Of a stretch of DNA of 64,000 bases, positions 16,311-25,627 are shown piece after piece; the first letter of the stretch is position 1, and every line of letters begins with the position of its first letter. The translations under genes and the position numbers were made by a program. Below the pieces are notes generated by a model. It searched no databases and was not told the origin of the DNA. It saw nothing but the letters and a program-made list of their open reading frames with translations. The DNA is from JBGTFE01 sp041747435 (lineage in GTDB: Bacteria > Acidobacteriota > Blastocatellia > Pyrinomonadales > Pyrinomonadaceae): contig JBGTFE010000089.1 of the NCBI GenBank assembly GCA_041747435.1, positions 1-64,000 on the forward strand, in the 5' to 3' direction.

Positions 16311-18455
16311 TTAGTTACCCGCGACGGAATCAGTCGTTCCTTCGGCTTTCGCTCTCGTATCGCGCTCAATGCGGTAAACGCCTGACGAATGAGTTCCCGC
16401 GAAAATCCGGTTCGGATCCATCGGATCGAAAATCATCGACCATACCCGGCGGCTCGGCAATCTCATACTTTTCGTATCTATCCGTTTCCAGTTCCAGCCG
16501 GCATCGTCAGAATAAAAAATTCCGCCGTCAGACTGCAACGCGCTCGAAATATAGATTTCGTCCGTATTTCGCGGATTAATAAGAATGCTCGTGTAATTAC
16601 CGAGCGGTAAATTTCCGCCACGGCGCGTCCAGCTTCTGCCGCCGTCCTTGCTCAAATAAAATGTCTGCGATGTTCCAACATACATTAATTCCGGCTTATT
16701 CGGATTGGACGCTATCGAACTTACTGGAACATTTAGCGGAATTCCGTTGACGCGCTGCCACGTTGTTCCGTCGTCCCGCGATACAATAACGCCCGAAATA
16801 CCTGTTCCGACCCAGATCGTGCCGGGAAAATTCGGCGAAATAAAAACCGTGTAAATACTTTCGTCTATTCCCGCGCCAAACGAGATCTTCTCCCAACCCT
16901 TCGTCACATCGTAACTCCGATATAAGCCGGTCTCGGTTCCCGCAAGAATTCCGTTTTTTCCGTCGTCAGTGCCAACAAGTATTCTTACTTTTTCGGTCAG
17001 AGCAGGAATAAGTCCCGGAGTCGTTGGTGCAGTGACCACCGCAGCCGGTTTTACGACGGTTTTCTTTTTCGTAGCAGCCCGTTTCTTAACAACCGGTGGT
17101 TTCGGCGCCGTCAACTGCGTCCACGTCACGCCGCGATCAAGCGACCGAAAAACGCCGACGTTTGTTCCGAGATAGAAATTATTTGGGTCTGCCGCGTCTT
17201 GAAGAAGCGCGGACGGCGTCACCCGCGCGACATCGAGCGATCGTGTTTGTTCCCAGGTTCGACCGCCATTATTGCTTATAAACACGAAACCGCCGCCCGT
17301 TGCGGTGTTCTGCGTTGTTGCATAGAGTCGGTTAGCCTGTTCGCGATCAGCCGTAATTGTATACGTCAAACGGCTCGTAAAATTCTCATTAGCCTGGAAG
17401 AAATTTCTGCCGCCGTCGTTTGATACCATAATGCCGTAATTGTTCGTGCCGATAAATACTTTGTTCGGCTCGGCAGGATGCACCGTTATCGAATTGATCT
17501 CCAGACTTTTTTGCGTCGTCAAAGCCCACGTTCGCCCGCCGTCAGCCGTCATCCAAAAGCCTTCGGTAGTTGCGGCGTAAACCGTTCCGGGTTTTGACGG
17601 ATGCTGCAAAATATCGCGCGTGCGTCGCGATTGGGAAGGAATTCCCTGGATCTTTTTCCACAATTCGCCGCCATTGAAAGACTCATAAATGCCGCTGCAA
17701 GCGGATGCAATAACATGATCCGGATTTTTTTGGTTGACCGTGATTGCGAAAACATCCGAATCGTCTATCATTCCGTTTTTTATCAAACGCCAAGATTTAC
17801 CGCCGTCCGTGGTTTTATAAGCGCGCCACCAAGTTCCGGCGTAGATCGTTGTCGAATTTCGAGGATCCGTCGCCAGAGAATCAATATTTATCGGCATCGT
17901 AAGCGAATCAAGTTTTTTGAAATCATCACCGGAATTTGCAGAGAGCCAGACGCCGTTGACAGTTCCAACCAGAATGATGTTCGGATTAAATTCGGATTGT
18001 GTCATCGCGTGGATCGATTCGTTTTTTAAGTCTTTAGATTCCTTCCAGGTCAATCCGCCGTCTTCCGACTTAAAAAATCCGCCAGGTTCTTTGTGACGAT
18101 GTCCCGACGTATAAAGAATTTTTGAATCTCGCAGATCGACGGCAAGCTGGTCAAGAACAAGCTGCGGGCGGTTTAGATTTGCAAGCAGCCGCCAATTTTT
18201 GCCTCCGTCGGCAGATGTGTGAATCTGACCGTCAAGCGTGCTGACATAGATTCGGTTTTTATCGCGCGGATCGATGGCGACAACGCGAACATCTCCGCCG
18301 CTCGGTCCGACAACGTCCCAATCTTTAACGCCAGGCGCTTCGCCGAAGTCGTTTCCGAAACCAAAATTGGGGGTTACGGCTGCAAGAGCCATAATCAGCA
18401 CGGTTGTAAAAGAGGCGAGGCGAAAATTGATCGTTTGTTTAATAAATGATTTCAT
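16311..18455 (-). CDS. Secreted BNR/sortilin-like repeat protein
   Basis: A 714-residue secreted beta-propeller-type protein. After a signal peptide (hydrophobic stretch at about residues 14-35) there are about twelve copies of the Asp-box/BNR pattern S-x-D-G-G-x-x-W, for example SADGGKNW, KTTDGGKSW, MTADGGRTW and SKDGGRSW. They are spaced roughly 40-60 residues apart, as in VPS10/sortilin and plant photosystem assembly-factor relatives. The propeller is split at about residues 420-450 by a Lys/Ala/Pro/Val-rich linker (KKRAATKKKTVVKPAAVV). The start is placed at MKSFIKQ; 54 upstream codons are open but have no signal-like sequence. No enzymatic motif is seen. A binding or scaffold role outside the cytoplasm is inferred. 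Confidence 0.82.
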   Translation of the reverse strand: MKSFIKQTINFRLASFTTVLIMALAAVTPNFGFGNDFGEAPGVKDWDVVGPSGGDVRVVAIDPRDKNRIYVSTLDGQIHTSADGGKNWRLLANLNRPQLVLDQLAVDLRDSKILYTSGHRHKEPGGFFKSEDGGLTWKESKDLKNESIHAMTQSEFNPNIILVGTVNGVWLSANSGDDFKKLDSLTMPINIDSLATDPRNSTTIYAGTWWRAYKTTDGGKSWRLIKNGMIDDSDVFAITVNQKNPDHVIASACSGIYESFNGGELWKKIQGIPSQSRRTRDILQHPSKPGTVYAATTEGFWMTADGGRTWALTTQKSLEINSITVHPAEPNKVFIGTNNYGIMVSNDGGRNFFQANENFTSRLTYTITADREQANRLYATTQNTATGGGFVFISNNGGRTWEQTRSLDVARVTPSALLQDAADPNNFYLGTNVGVFRSLDRGVTWTQLTAPKPPVVKKRAATKKKTVVKPAAVVTAPTTPGLIPALTEKVRILVGTDDGKNGILAGTETGLYRSYDVTKGWEKISFGAGIDESIYTVFISPNFPGTIWVGTGISGVIVSRDDGTTWQRVNGIPLNVPVSSIASNPNKPELMYVGTSQTFYLSKDGGRSWTRRGGNLPLGNYTSILINPRNTDEIYISSALQSDGGIFYSDDAGWNWKRIDTKSMRLPSRRVWSMIFDPMDPNRIFAGTHSSGVYRIERDTRAKAEGTTDSVAGN

Positions 18456-18649
18456 ATTTCTTTTGTTTGAACCCGAAAATGCTCGGAAATGATTGTAAAA
18501 TCCGCAACCGACATTCAGATGAAATAAGTCCGATCGGCTGTTGCTTTCAAAAGTAATTCGTTGAATAAAGGAATGAGCGACCGCTGAACCGGTCATATTT
18601 ATACTTATAATACACAACTTTGTGTTTTATTCAAAGAATAAATCAAAAA

Positions 18650-18688
18650 CCAAAAAACAAAAGCGGACAAGATAAATCTTGTCCGCTT
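18650..18688 (-). terminator. Intrinsic terminator of the outer-membrane protein gene
   Basis: A 13-bp perfect inverted repeat, AAGCGGACAAGAT (18661-18673) with ATCTTGTCCGCTT (18676-18688); a usable hairpin has 11 bp with a 6-nt loop. On the minus strand it is followed by a T-rich run (TTTTGTTTTTTGG). It lies 39 bp beyond the stop of the minus-strand gene. Confidence 0.82.
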
Positions 18689-18727
18689 AAAATGTTCACA
18701 TCATAAAGATGCGAAGCGAATTAACAA

Positions 18728-21163
18728 TTACGGCGTTGGTGGCGTTGCACCAGCCGGAACGACCCATAGTTTTGTTCTAACACCGGTTCCCTCGGTATTA
18801 GCACCACCGTTGACGATGGTTACACGACTTCGATCGTATTTCAGGAAAGCTATCGCATCGCGAATCTGTTTTTCGCGTCGCGCGATTTCCTGCGGCGTAC
18901 CGTAGTTGATGATGTAGCCCTGAGCCGTCGGGTTTGGATTCAACTGCGTCAAGTAGAAGTTTTGAATTCTCGCTTTGACGTCGTCGTTAACCAACGGACC
19001 AAATTCATCTACCTCATACGGTTCAGGCACTGTCGCAACCGGAGCCGTCTCCGAATCGCCCGGACAGCTCTTACAAAGACCACCGACATCAACCGAAGCG
19101 GTCACGTTCGTTGTTCCGTCTGACGGAGCCCGAACCGTTATAACAGGCGTTCCCTGTCCGCTCTCGATCGAACCGGCAGAAACTGACCAGCTATACGTAA
19201 TGTTGGTGATATCGGAACCGCCGCTCACGTTCGCCGTAAAGGTCATTGACTCTCCTGGCTCGGTTGTGCTGCTCGGTCCATCAACGGAAACTGTCGGACA
19301 AACGCACGGCGCATCGATAGGAACACAATTACATGCCGCAACCGTTATAGTTTCGGTTTTTGTCGTTCCGCAAACACCGCAGCCATCATCAACGCCTACA
19401 GTGACCGTATAAGTACCCGGCTGAACGCCCGTCAAATCCCAACTGACATTCGCGCCTTGACCAACAATGCGACCGCCCGAAACCGTATAGTTATACGTAA
19501 GGACATCATTATCCGGATCGCTTGCCCTTGTCGTAACGCTAACCGACATATCGTCGCTACAGTTCGAACCTTCCGCCGGACGATAACCCGGGGGGCACGG
19601 TGTAGTCACACGCGTTTCGCCCAGCGTCACGCCATCGACATTTGCCGGAGGATTGACTTTTTCCGTGAGCCGCTTGTTACGCCGTCCAACCGACATCTGA
19701 ACGATAAACCCATGAGGATCGGTCGAAACTTGAAAGCCCGGAGGAACCCCCGTCCAACTGGTAGTAATTGTCTGCGGAAGCGTTCCGCCGACCGTGGTAC
19801 TCAAATTTCCGCTCGAACCGTCAAAACTGTCACGATCCTGCTGGTTAAAGTGGTAACGGTAAGCCGCGCCCATGCTAAACCATCGCGTCGGAAAAATACG
19901 AGCACCGAAGATACCATCGAGGGGATTATTCTCAAATGCATTCGGAGTTCGCCCACCCACATATTGGAGGGCACGAAACTCAGTTATCAGCTGGAAATAT
20001 CTATTGACCGGGAAATCGACAGCGACTGCCGAGAGCAATTCGTCCGGACGATCCAGCATGGTGAACTTGCCGTTGATAAAATCGCCCTTAACACTGCTGT
20101 TATAAATGTACCCAATATTTCCGGAAATGTTCATCCATTTTCTGACTCGCGCGTCAGCGAAAAAGATGACGCCGATATCGCCGCGACCACCGCCGGGGCT
20201 TGCCCCGCGTTGGAGCTGATTAAATCCGCTGAGCTCGTTAGCCTTGTCGGCGTAAAACCGGTAAAACGGAATGACACCAACGCCGATCGGATTACTCGGA
20301 CCGGTAAAGCGCCATTTCGCGCCAACCGTAAATGTGCTCAATGCCGACTCACCATATTCGCGATTGATAAACGGCGCATCAGGTAAGTAAGATGGAGCCA
20401 GTGTAAACACCGTCGGCACTTGGCAATTCGGGACGGTGGAGGTTGACGGACAGTTGCCGCCGCCGCTGCTAACCGTTCGTAAAACCAAGCCCGGGAGTAT
20501 ACTGCCATAAACCGAACCTACGCCCGGAAAATGGTCCGCGCCGTTGCCGCCACCAGCCCTCGGCGGTCCGAGTGTCGGGGTCGTTCCCGCACCGAATCCA
20601 AAAAGCGCACCTGGCGGGATAAAGAAGCCGTAGTTGCCGGCTGAATGCCCATCATATTGAAATGGAGCAAACGGTGCATTCGCCGGACGGAAAATCGCGC
20701 CCTGAATCACCGGTGTACCCGGTCCCCGCGGCGCTAATACGATCGCCGGTAAACGCGTAACGCCTAGTCCGGATTGAAACACTCCCGAATTAGGCAAATA
20801 AAAACCGGAAAGATTACGCGGCGAGTTTATTTTTACCGCTCTGTAAGCATCCGTGTTAAAAAACAGTTCCAAATAGTCGTTAAGCCCCATCTGGAAACTA
20901 ATCGGTACTTCGGTAAAATCCGCATTGCCGGGATCGCGGTCAAAATTACTGTAAGCAATACTGAAAGTGAACTCACCTTTCCGCAAGGTTTGTCCGTCAT
21001 AAACCGTAAAAAGACCGGTTGGACCTCCAGGAGGACCACCTGTACCAACAGTTGGTGCAGTATTCCTGGGATCATTATCCGACCTTAAAGTTTGCGCTGA
21101 CATGGTAAAAACCAAAATCAGCATAGTAAGCGCAATTACAAACGCATTTTTCGCGAGTCTCAT
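18728..21163 (-). CDS. Large outer-membrane-type protein with Ig/PKD-like repeats and OmpA-like C-terminus
   Basis: An 811-residue exported protein with a signal peptide ending near SAQ (about residue 24). Residues 30-510 look like a beta-barrel or beta-rich domain: alternating aromatic strands, Gly/Pro-rich loops, and blocks such as MGAAYRYHFNQQD. Two Ig/PKD-like domains follow (about 530-730) with Cys pairs (CGVCG, CNCVP, CVCP, CKSCPG). The roughly 90-residue C-terminal part (NDDVKARIQNFYLTQL, REKQIRDAIAFLKYDRSRV, VNGG) resembles the order of an OmpA-like peptidoglycan-binding domain, but the match is weak. The ATG at 21163 is preferred because GGAGG lies 6 bp upstream; GTG at 21166 is open too. 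It probably links the outer membrane to the cell wall. Confidence 0.68.
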   Translation of the reverse strand: MRLAKNAFVIALTMLILVFTMSAQTLRSDNDPRNTAPTVGTGGPPGGPTGLFTVYDGQTLRKGEFTFSIAYSNFDRDPGNADFTEVPISFQMGLNDYLELFFNTDAYRAVKINSPRNLSGFYLPNSGVFQSGLGVTRLPAIVLAPRGPGTPVIQGAIFRPANAPFAPFQYDGHSAGNYGFFIPPGALFGFGAGTTPTLGPPRAGGGNGADHFPGVGSVYGSILPGLVLRTVSSGGGNCPSTSTVPNCQVPTVFTLAPSYLPDAPFINREYGESALSTFTVGAKWRFTGPSNPIGVGVIPFYRFYADKANELSGFNQLQRGASPGGGRGDIGVIFFADARVRKWMNISGNIGYIYNSSVKGDFINGKFTMLDRPDELLSAVAVDFPVNRYFQLITEFRALQYVGGRTPNAFENNPLDGIFGARIFPTRWFSMGAAYRYHFNQQDRDSFDGSSGNLSTTVGGTLPQTITTSWTGVPPGFQVSTDPHGFIVQMSVGRRNKRLTEKVNPPANVDGVTLGETRVTTPCPPGYRPAEGSNCSDDMSVSVTTRASDPDNDVLTYNYTVSGGRIVGQGANVSWDLTGVQPGTYTVTVGVDDGCGVCGTTKTETITVAACNCVPIDAPCVCPTVSVDGPSSTTEPGESMTFTANVSGGSDITNITYSWSVSAGSIESGQGTPVITVRAPSDGTTNVTASVDVGGLCKSCPGDSETAPVATVPEPYEVDEFGPLVNDDVKARIQNFYLTQLNPNPTAQGYIINYGTPQEIARREKQIRDAIAFLKYDRSRVTIVNGGANTEGTGVRTKLWVVPAGATPPTP

Positions 21164-21463
21164 CACATTCCTCCGCCGAAAATATTAGAATAAATTAAAT
21201 TTCAATTGTAGCCCGAAAGACGTAAAACCAATAAAATCTTTGCCTAAGCTACTCAATTATTGCATACACGAAAAAACTTTCAAACTTCGCAAAGCGAAAA
21301 ATTCTCAATGCAACAACTACAATTAACTCAAACAGTTATAAACTTTATATGAAAGTTCATGCAAAAAGTCAATAAAACTTTCCAAAATCTAAAACTCCTT
21401 CGTAAGAAACCTTACTTCATATTTACTTGAAAATCAAGCTATTTATCATCAGTACTCCGTTTT

Positions 21464-22753
21464 TCAGGCATAAATTCCGCGCATTCTTGTATCATATGCG
21501 ACACGATCGATAGCAAGCATATATGCAGCTGTGCGCGTATCGACGTTATGCGTGTCCGAAAATTTGCACAACTCGTTGAAGCTGGCTACCATTTTTTCCT
21601 CTAATCGTTGATTCACTTCGTCTTCGCGCCAGAAATATCCCATTCGGTCCTGTACCCATTCAAAATAGGACACGGTTACTCCGCCGGCGTTCGCGAGAAT
21701 ATCCGGAATTACGAAAATTCCGTTGTCAAATAGGATCTGATCGGCTCTCGGAGTTGTCGGACCATTTGCTCCTTCAGCTAATATCTTGCACTTGATTCTT
21801 CCGGCGTTTTCCGATGTGATCTGATTTTCTGTCGCACACGGAGCCAGCACATCGCATTCAATTTCAAGCAGTTCAGAGTTACTCACAAACTCGACGCCTT
21901 CAAAACCGTCGAAGGATTTTGTCGAATGCAAGTGATTCAACGCGCTCGGAATATCGATCCCGTTCGGATTATAAATACCGCCCCCGACGTCGGAAATTCC
22001 GATGATCTTGTAGCCCGTATTAAACATAAGCTCAGCCCCGATACCGCCGACATTGCCCGCTCCCTGAACAACCACGGTCGTTTTTTCCGGAGTCAAATCA
22101 AATCGTTTGACTGCTTCGTTTACGCAAAACAAAACACCCCTGCCGGTAGCTTCGCGCCTTCCAAGCGAGCCGCCAAGAGCTACAGGTTTTCCGGTGACCA
22201 CGGCGGTGACGGTGTGTCCCTTGTGCATCGAATATGTATCCATGATCCAAGCCATTGTTTGTTCGTTAGTATTCATATCCGGTGCCGGAACGTCCTTATC
22301 GGGACCGATAAAATCGAACAATTCTGCTGTGTAACGCCGGGTCAAACGCTCAAGTTCCCCGATCGACATTTGTCGAGGATCACAAATAATGCCACCTTTT
22401 GCACCTCCAAACGGGACGTTGACGACGGCGCATTTCCAGGTCATCCACGCAGAAAGCGCTTTTACTTCATCCAGCGTCACATCGGGCGCGTAGCGAATAC
22501 CGCCTTTCGCCGGTCCGCGCGCAAAGTTATGCTGAACGCGAAAGCCCTCAAAAACCTGAATATGTCCGGTATCCATTCTCACCGGAATGTATACCTTCAG
22601 TTCCCTGCTCGGTACACGCATCACCCTGTATAAATCCACGTCCAAGCCCAAGAGATTTGCGGCGCGGTCAAACCGCTCGCTCATCGCCTCAAACGGATTT
22701 TTTTCGTCGCTTCCTTTAAAGCGACGCATTTCATCTGCCATTGGATTTGCCAT
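21464..22753 (-). CDS. gdhA: Glutamate dehydrogenase (Glu/Leu/Phe/Val family)
   Basis: A 429-residue hexameric-type glutamate dehydrogenase that interconverts glutamate and 2-oxoglutarate plus ammonia. Active-site lysines are Lys83 (PAKGGIRY), Lys107 (MTWKCAV) and Lys119 (PFGGAKGG). They show the same spacing as Lys89/113/125 of the well-studied clostridial enzyme, which strongly supports catalysis. A Rossmann block, VVQGAGNVGGIGA, binds the nicotinamide cofactor; the acidic or basic choice (NAD or NADP) was not resolved. The start at 22753 has a GGAG site 8 bp upstream and lies inside the 3' end of larE, a 23-bp overlap, so the two genes are probably translationally coupled. Confidence 0.94.
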   Translation of the reverse strand: MANPMADEMRRFKGSDEKNPFEAMSERFDRAANLLGLDVDLYRVMRVPSRELKVYIPVRMDTGHIQVFEGFRVQHNFARGPAKGGIRYAPDVTLDEVKALSAWMTWKCAVVNVPFGGAKGGIICDPRQMSIGELERLTRRYTAELFDFIGPDKDVPAPDMNTNEQTMAWIMDTYSMHKGHTVTAVVTGKPVALGGSLGRREATGRGVLFCVNEAVKRFDLTPEKTTVVVQGAGNVGGIGAELMFNTGYKIIGISDVGGGIYNPNGIDIPSALNHLHSTKSFDGFEGVEFVSNSELLEIECDVLAPCATENQITSENAGRIKCKILAEGANGPTTPRADQILFDNGIFVIPDILANAGGVTVSYFEWVQDRMGYFWREDEVNQRLEEKMVASFNELCKFSDTHNVDTRTAAYMLAIDRVAYDTRMRGIYA

Positions 22754-23579
22754 TTTTGTTCTCCGATCTTTTCTCTAAAATTTCATTCATCGCCCCGCTT
22801 CGGAAGCCGTGTAAATCTATAGTTACATATCTAAAGCCCAACCTTCTAAACTTCTCAGCCAGTTTTCCGGTCGTGTTCAGATTCAGCGCCCGATCCATCT
22901 CAGGCGGCGCGATCTCCAAACGAACAAGTTCATCATGGACGCGAACGCGAAATTCACGAAAACCGAGTTCGCGCATAAATTCTTCCCCGCGCTCTATCTT
23001 TGACAGCCTCTCAATCGTCACCGGCGAACCGTACGCAATTCGCGAAGAAAGACACGGACTTGCCGGCACATCCCAAGTTGGAAGATTTTGCCGTCGGCTC
23101 AATTCACGGATCTCGTTCTTATTCAACCCGGCTTCAATCAATGGACTTCGTACGCCGTATTCCGTTGCGGCTTTGCGTCCCGGACGATGATCTCCCACGT
23201 CGTCCGCGTTCGCGCCGTCGAGAACGAACTCGATATTAGCGCTTTCTGCAATCGGACGCAGTTTGCCGTAAAGTTCCTCTTTACAAAAATAACAGCGGTT
23301 TGTCGGATTGGAATAATAATCGGGATTTTTTAGTTCGTCGGTTTGAATCGTATGATGTTCAAAATTGAAATCCGCGGCAATTTGCGCGGCTTGTCTTCGT
23401 TGTGTTTCGGAAACGCTCGCTGAAATTCCGGTAACGCACAGCGCCTGTTTTCCTAATTCCTGCGTCGCGATCAAAGCCAGATAAGAGCTATCGACGCCGC
23501 CGGAATACGCGACCAACACGGATTTCATTCCGCGCATCATAGAGCGCAAGTAAAGTTCTTTTTCTTCGGCGGCGATCAT
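22731..23579 (-). CDS. larE: ATP-dependent sacrificial sulfur transferase LarE
   Basis: A 282-residue LarE, which activates a carboxylate with ATP and donates the sulfur of its own cysteine during synthesis of the nickel-pincer nucleotide cofactor of lactate racemase-type enzymes. The PP-loop SGGVDS is at residues 26-31 and RCYFCKEELYGKL follows. With the chosen start, the sulfur-donor cysteine in ASPCLSSRIAYG is residue 176, exactly the number in the Lactobacillus enzyme, which supports both the start and the single-Cys sacrificial mechanism. An upstream extension to 23666 is open but lacks homology. larB, larC and larA are not in the window. It overlaps gdhA by 23 bp. Confidence 0.9.
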   Translation of the reverse strand: MIAAEEKELYLRSMMRGMKSVLVAYSGGVDSSYLALIATQELGKQALCVTGISASVSETQRRQAAQIAADFNFEHHTIQTDELKNPDYYSNPTNRCYFCKEELYGKLRPIAESANIEFVLDGANADDVGDHRPGRKAATEYGVRSPLIEAGLNKNEIRELSRRQNLPTWDVPASPCLSSRIAYGSPVTIERLSKIERGEEFMRELGFREFRVRVHDELVRLEIAPPEMDRALNLNTTGKLAEKFRRLGFRYVTIDLHGFRSGAMNEILEKRSENKNGKSNGR

Positions 23580-23630
23580 CTTTCCGCTTTTTGTTCCCAC
23601 AGCTTGCATTAAATTGCGCGAAAAAGTTCT

Positions 23631-23636
23631 TATAAT
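23631..23636 (+). promoter_or_regulatory. Possible -10 box of the TPR gene
   Basis: A perfect TATAAT lies 12 bp before the ATG at 23649. The only -35-like hexamer, TTGCAT at 23604-23609, is 21 bp away, longer than ideal. If used, the mRNA leader would be very short. Confidence 0.35.
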
Positions 23637-23648
23637 GATACTAATGGT

Positions 23649-25070
23649 ATGTCTCCGGTTTATCAAAAACTTAAAATGAATTTTCCTCGGATCATTTACT
23701 CTTTTTCTCTCCGGGGCGCATTTTTATGTGCGATTTTTATTCCTTTTATCTTTTCTTCATCGGTGTTTTCGCAGGACGAAGAAGCGATCAAATTTTTTAA
23801 TCAAGGGCAGGACGCGCACGAAAAAGGCAATTTTTCCGCCGCGGTCAAATCATACGATGAAGCCTTAAAGATCATTCCGGATTTTCCGGAAGCCGAATAT
23901 CAAAAAGGAAACGCGCTGCTTTCATTAAATAAGACCGATGACGCTGAAAAGGCGTTCAGGCGCGCGATAGAATTGCGCGACGATTGGTCGCTTCCGATCA
24001 CGGCGCTCGGCGCACTGCTCGTAGAAAAACGTGAATTTGGGGAAGCCGAGTCGCTTTTGACGCAAGCCCTCGAGCTTGACGACTCAAACGTTCTCGCAAA
24101 TTCGGCGCTGACCGATCTGCGTCTGAAAACAAATGCGAGCGCGGAAATATTAAAAAATCTCCTCGAGAAATTAAGGTTTTTGACCTCTAAAGCAAAACCG
24201 CCGGCATCGGTCTGGGCTTCGCGGGCAGCGCTTGAATATGCGATCGGCAATAAATCTGCGGCAAAAAGTAGCCTCGATCGCGCGCTTTTGATCGATCCGG
24301 ACAACAAAAACGCCTTGATGACGCGTGGCGAGATCGCGCTTTCCGAAGCCGACATCGACTCGGCGCTCAAAGATGCCGAAACCGTGTCAAAGCTCGCGCC
24401 GAATTCGCTGCCCGGAAAGATATTTCTGGCTCGCGTTTATTATGCGAAAGGAAACAGCGCAGAGGCGAAACAACTTCTGGATTCGATCGAAAATCCGACA
24501 GCCGAAGCAATTTCTCTGCGCAATAAATTGCTGCTCGGTGAAACTGAAAACGCCGAACTTTTGGAAAAACAGCTCGAAACCGATCCGAAAAACGCAGCGA
24601 TTCTCGGACGCCTTTGCACACTTCAAAGAGTTAAGAATCCGCAAAAGGCTTTAGAATATTGCCGCCGCGCATCCGAAGCCGAACCTAGCAACATCAATCA
24701 TGCTATCGATTTTGGCGCCGCGCTTATCCTGACAAAACAATTCGAAAGAGCAGTCTCGGTCCTGAAACAGATTGCCGCGATCGCGCCGGACAATTTCACG
24801 GCGCGCGCATATCTCGCCGCGGCACTTTTTCAATTAAAACGGCATGCTGAAGCGATCCAGGAATATCTCTGGCTCACAAAAAAACAACCCGATCTGGCGA
24901 TCGCTTACTATTTTCTTGCAATTTCATACGATGTTTTGGGACAATATCTAAACGCAATGGCACATTATCAGCAGTTTCTGAAACTTGCCGATAAAACGCA
25001 AAATCAGTTCGAGGTCGAGAATGTCGAACTTCGACTTCCGGCTTTGCAAAGGTTAATTAAGAAAAAATGA
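23649..25070 (+). CDS. Exported tetratricopeptide-repeat protein
   Basis: A 473-residue protein with an N-terminal signal segment (hydrophobic residues about 18-40, ending VFSQ) followed by about ten TPR units over the whole length. Blocks include FNQGQDAHEKGNFSAAVKSY, SLNKTDDAEKAFRRAIEL, VYYAKGNSAEAKQLLD and SYDVLGQYLNAMAHYQ. TPR solenoids bind other proteins; the partner is unknown. The start could be 23649 or the internal ATG at 23676, which gives a more compact signal peptide; neither has a good ribosome site. It overlaps the next gene by 4 bp (ATGA) and heads a three-gene set of exported proteins, so the three products may form an envelope complex. Confidence 0.82.
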   Translation: MSPVYQKLKMNFPRIIYSFSLRGAFLCAIFIPFIFSSSVFSQDEEAIKFFNQGQDAHEKGNFSAAVKSYDEALKIIPDFPEAEYQKGNALLSLNKTDDAEKAFRRAIELRDDWSLPITALGALLVEKREFGEAESLLTQALELDDSNVLANSALTDLRLKTNASAEILKNLLEKLRFLTSKAKPPASVWASRAALEYAIGNKSAAKSSLDRALLIDPDNKNALMTRGEIALSEADIDSALKDAETVSKLAPNSLPGKIFLARVYYAKGNSAEAKQLLDSIENPTAEAISLRNKLLLGETENAELLEKQLETDPKNAAILGRLCTLQRVKNPQKALEYCRRASEAEPSNINHAIDFGAALILTKQFERAVSVLKQIAAIAPDNFTARAYLAAALFQLKRHAEAIQEYLWLTKKQPDLAIAYYFLAISYDVLGQYLNAMAHYQQFLKLADKTQNQFEVENVELRLPALQRLIKKK

Positions 25071-25624
25071 AAAGCAGTACGAATTTTTTAAATTCCGGCG
25101 GAAAGCGATTGAGTATGTTTCTCGCGCTTGCCGCTTTTCACTTTTCGCTTTTCACTTTTTCCGCTTTTGCGCAGCCCGAATATCCCGAAGACGCCGAACC
25201 TCCGCCGCTAAAATCACTTCCTAAGGAAGAAAAAACGCGGCTCGAAGCGGTTACCGACGTAAAGCAGCGGACAGTGCTCGCGCTCGATCTGATGGAAGCG
25301 CGACTCAAAAGCGCCGAAACACTTAACACAGACGGATCGTATGTCGAAATGTTTGTTACGCTCGGCAGTTTTCACGCCGTGATGGATCATACCCTCAATT
25401 TTTTAAACCGGCACGACGACGGCAGCCGAAAAATCTTCAGCAATTTCAAAAAATTCGAGATCAGCTTGAGAGGATTTCTTGCCCGGCTGGAAAATATACG
25501 GCGCGAGCTGCCTTCGAAATACGAATTTTATGTGCGCGGTTTGGTAAAGGAAGTTCGCGACGCGCGCACCAAAGCAGTCGAACCGCTTTTTGACGACAAC
25601 ACGGTTCGCACAAAAGAGAATTAA
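25067..25624 (+). CDS. Exported protein of unknown function
   Basis: A 185-residue protein with a signal peptide (hydrophobic run about residues 17-35, cleavage near FAQ). A mainly helical mature part follows, with a KTRLEAVTDVKQRTVLALD block and many charged residues. No enzyme motif is visible. The start overlaps the stop of the TPR gene and the next gene begins 3 bp after its stop. I do not recognise the family. Position suggests it works with the TPR protein and the following exported protein. Confidence 0.7.
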   Translation: MKSSTNFLNSGGKRLSMFLALAAFHFSLFTFSAFAQPEYPEDAEPPPLKSLPKEEKTRLEAVTDVKQRTVLALDLMEARLKSAETLNTDGSYVEMFVTLGSFHAVMDHTLNFLNRHDDGSRKIFSNFKKFEISLRGFLARLENIRRELPSKYEFYVRGLVKEVRDARTKAVEPLFDDNTVRTKEN

Positions 25625-25627
25625 CCG

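Noticed and set aside
19457..20386. 309-codon open frame on the + strand opposite the large outer-membrane protein gene
   Set aside because: It lies fully antisense to a gene with a good start, a terminator and protein-like structure. Its translation is Arg/Thr/Ile-rich without domains, as expected for an antisense shadow.
21926..22633. 235-codon open frame on the + strand over gdhA
   Set aside because: Antisense to glutamate dehydrogenase, which has all catalytic lysines. No start signal or recognisable motif.
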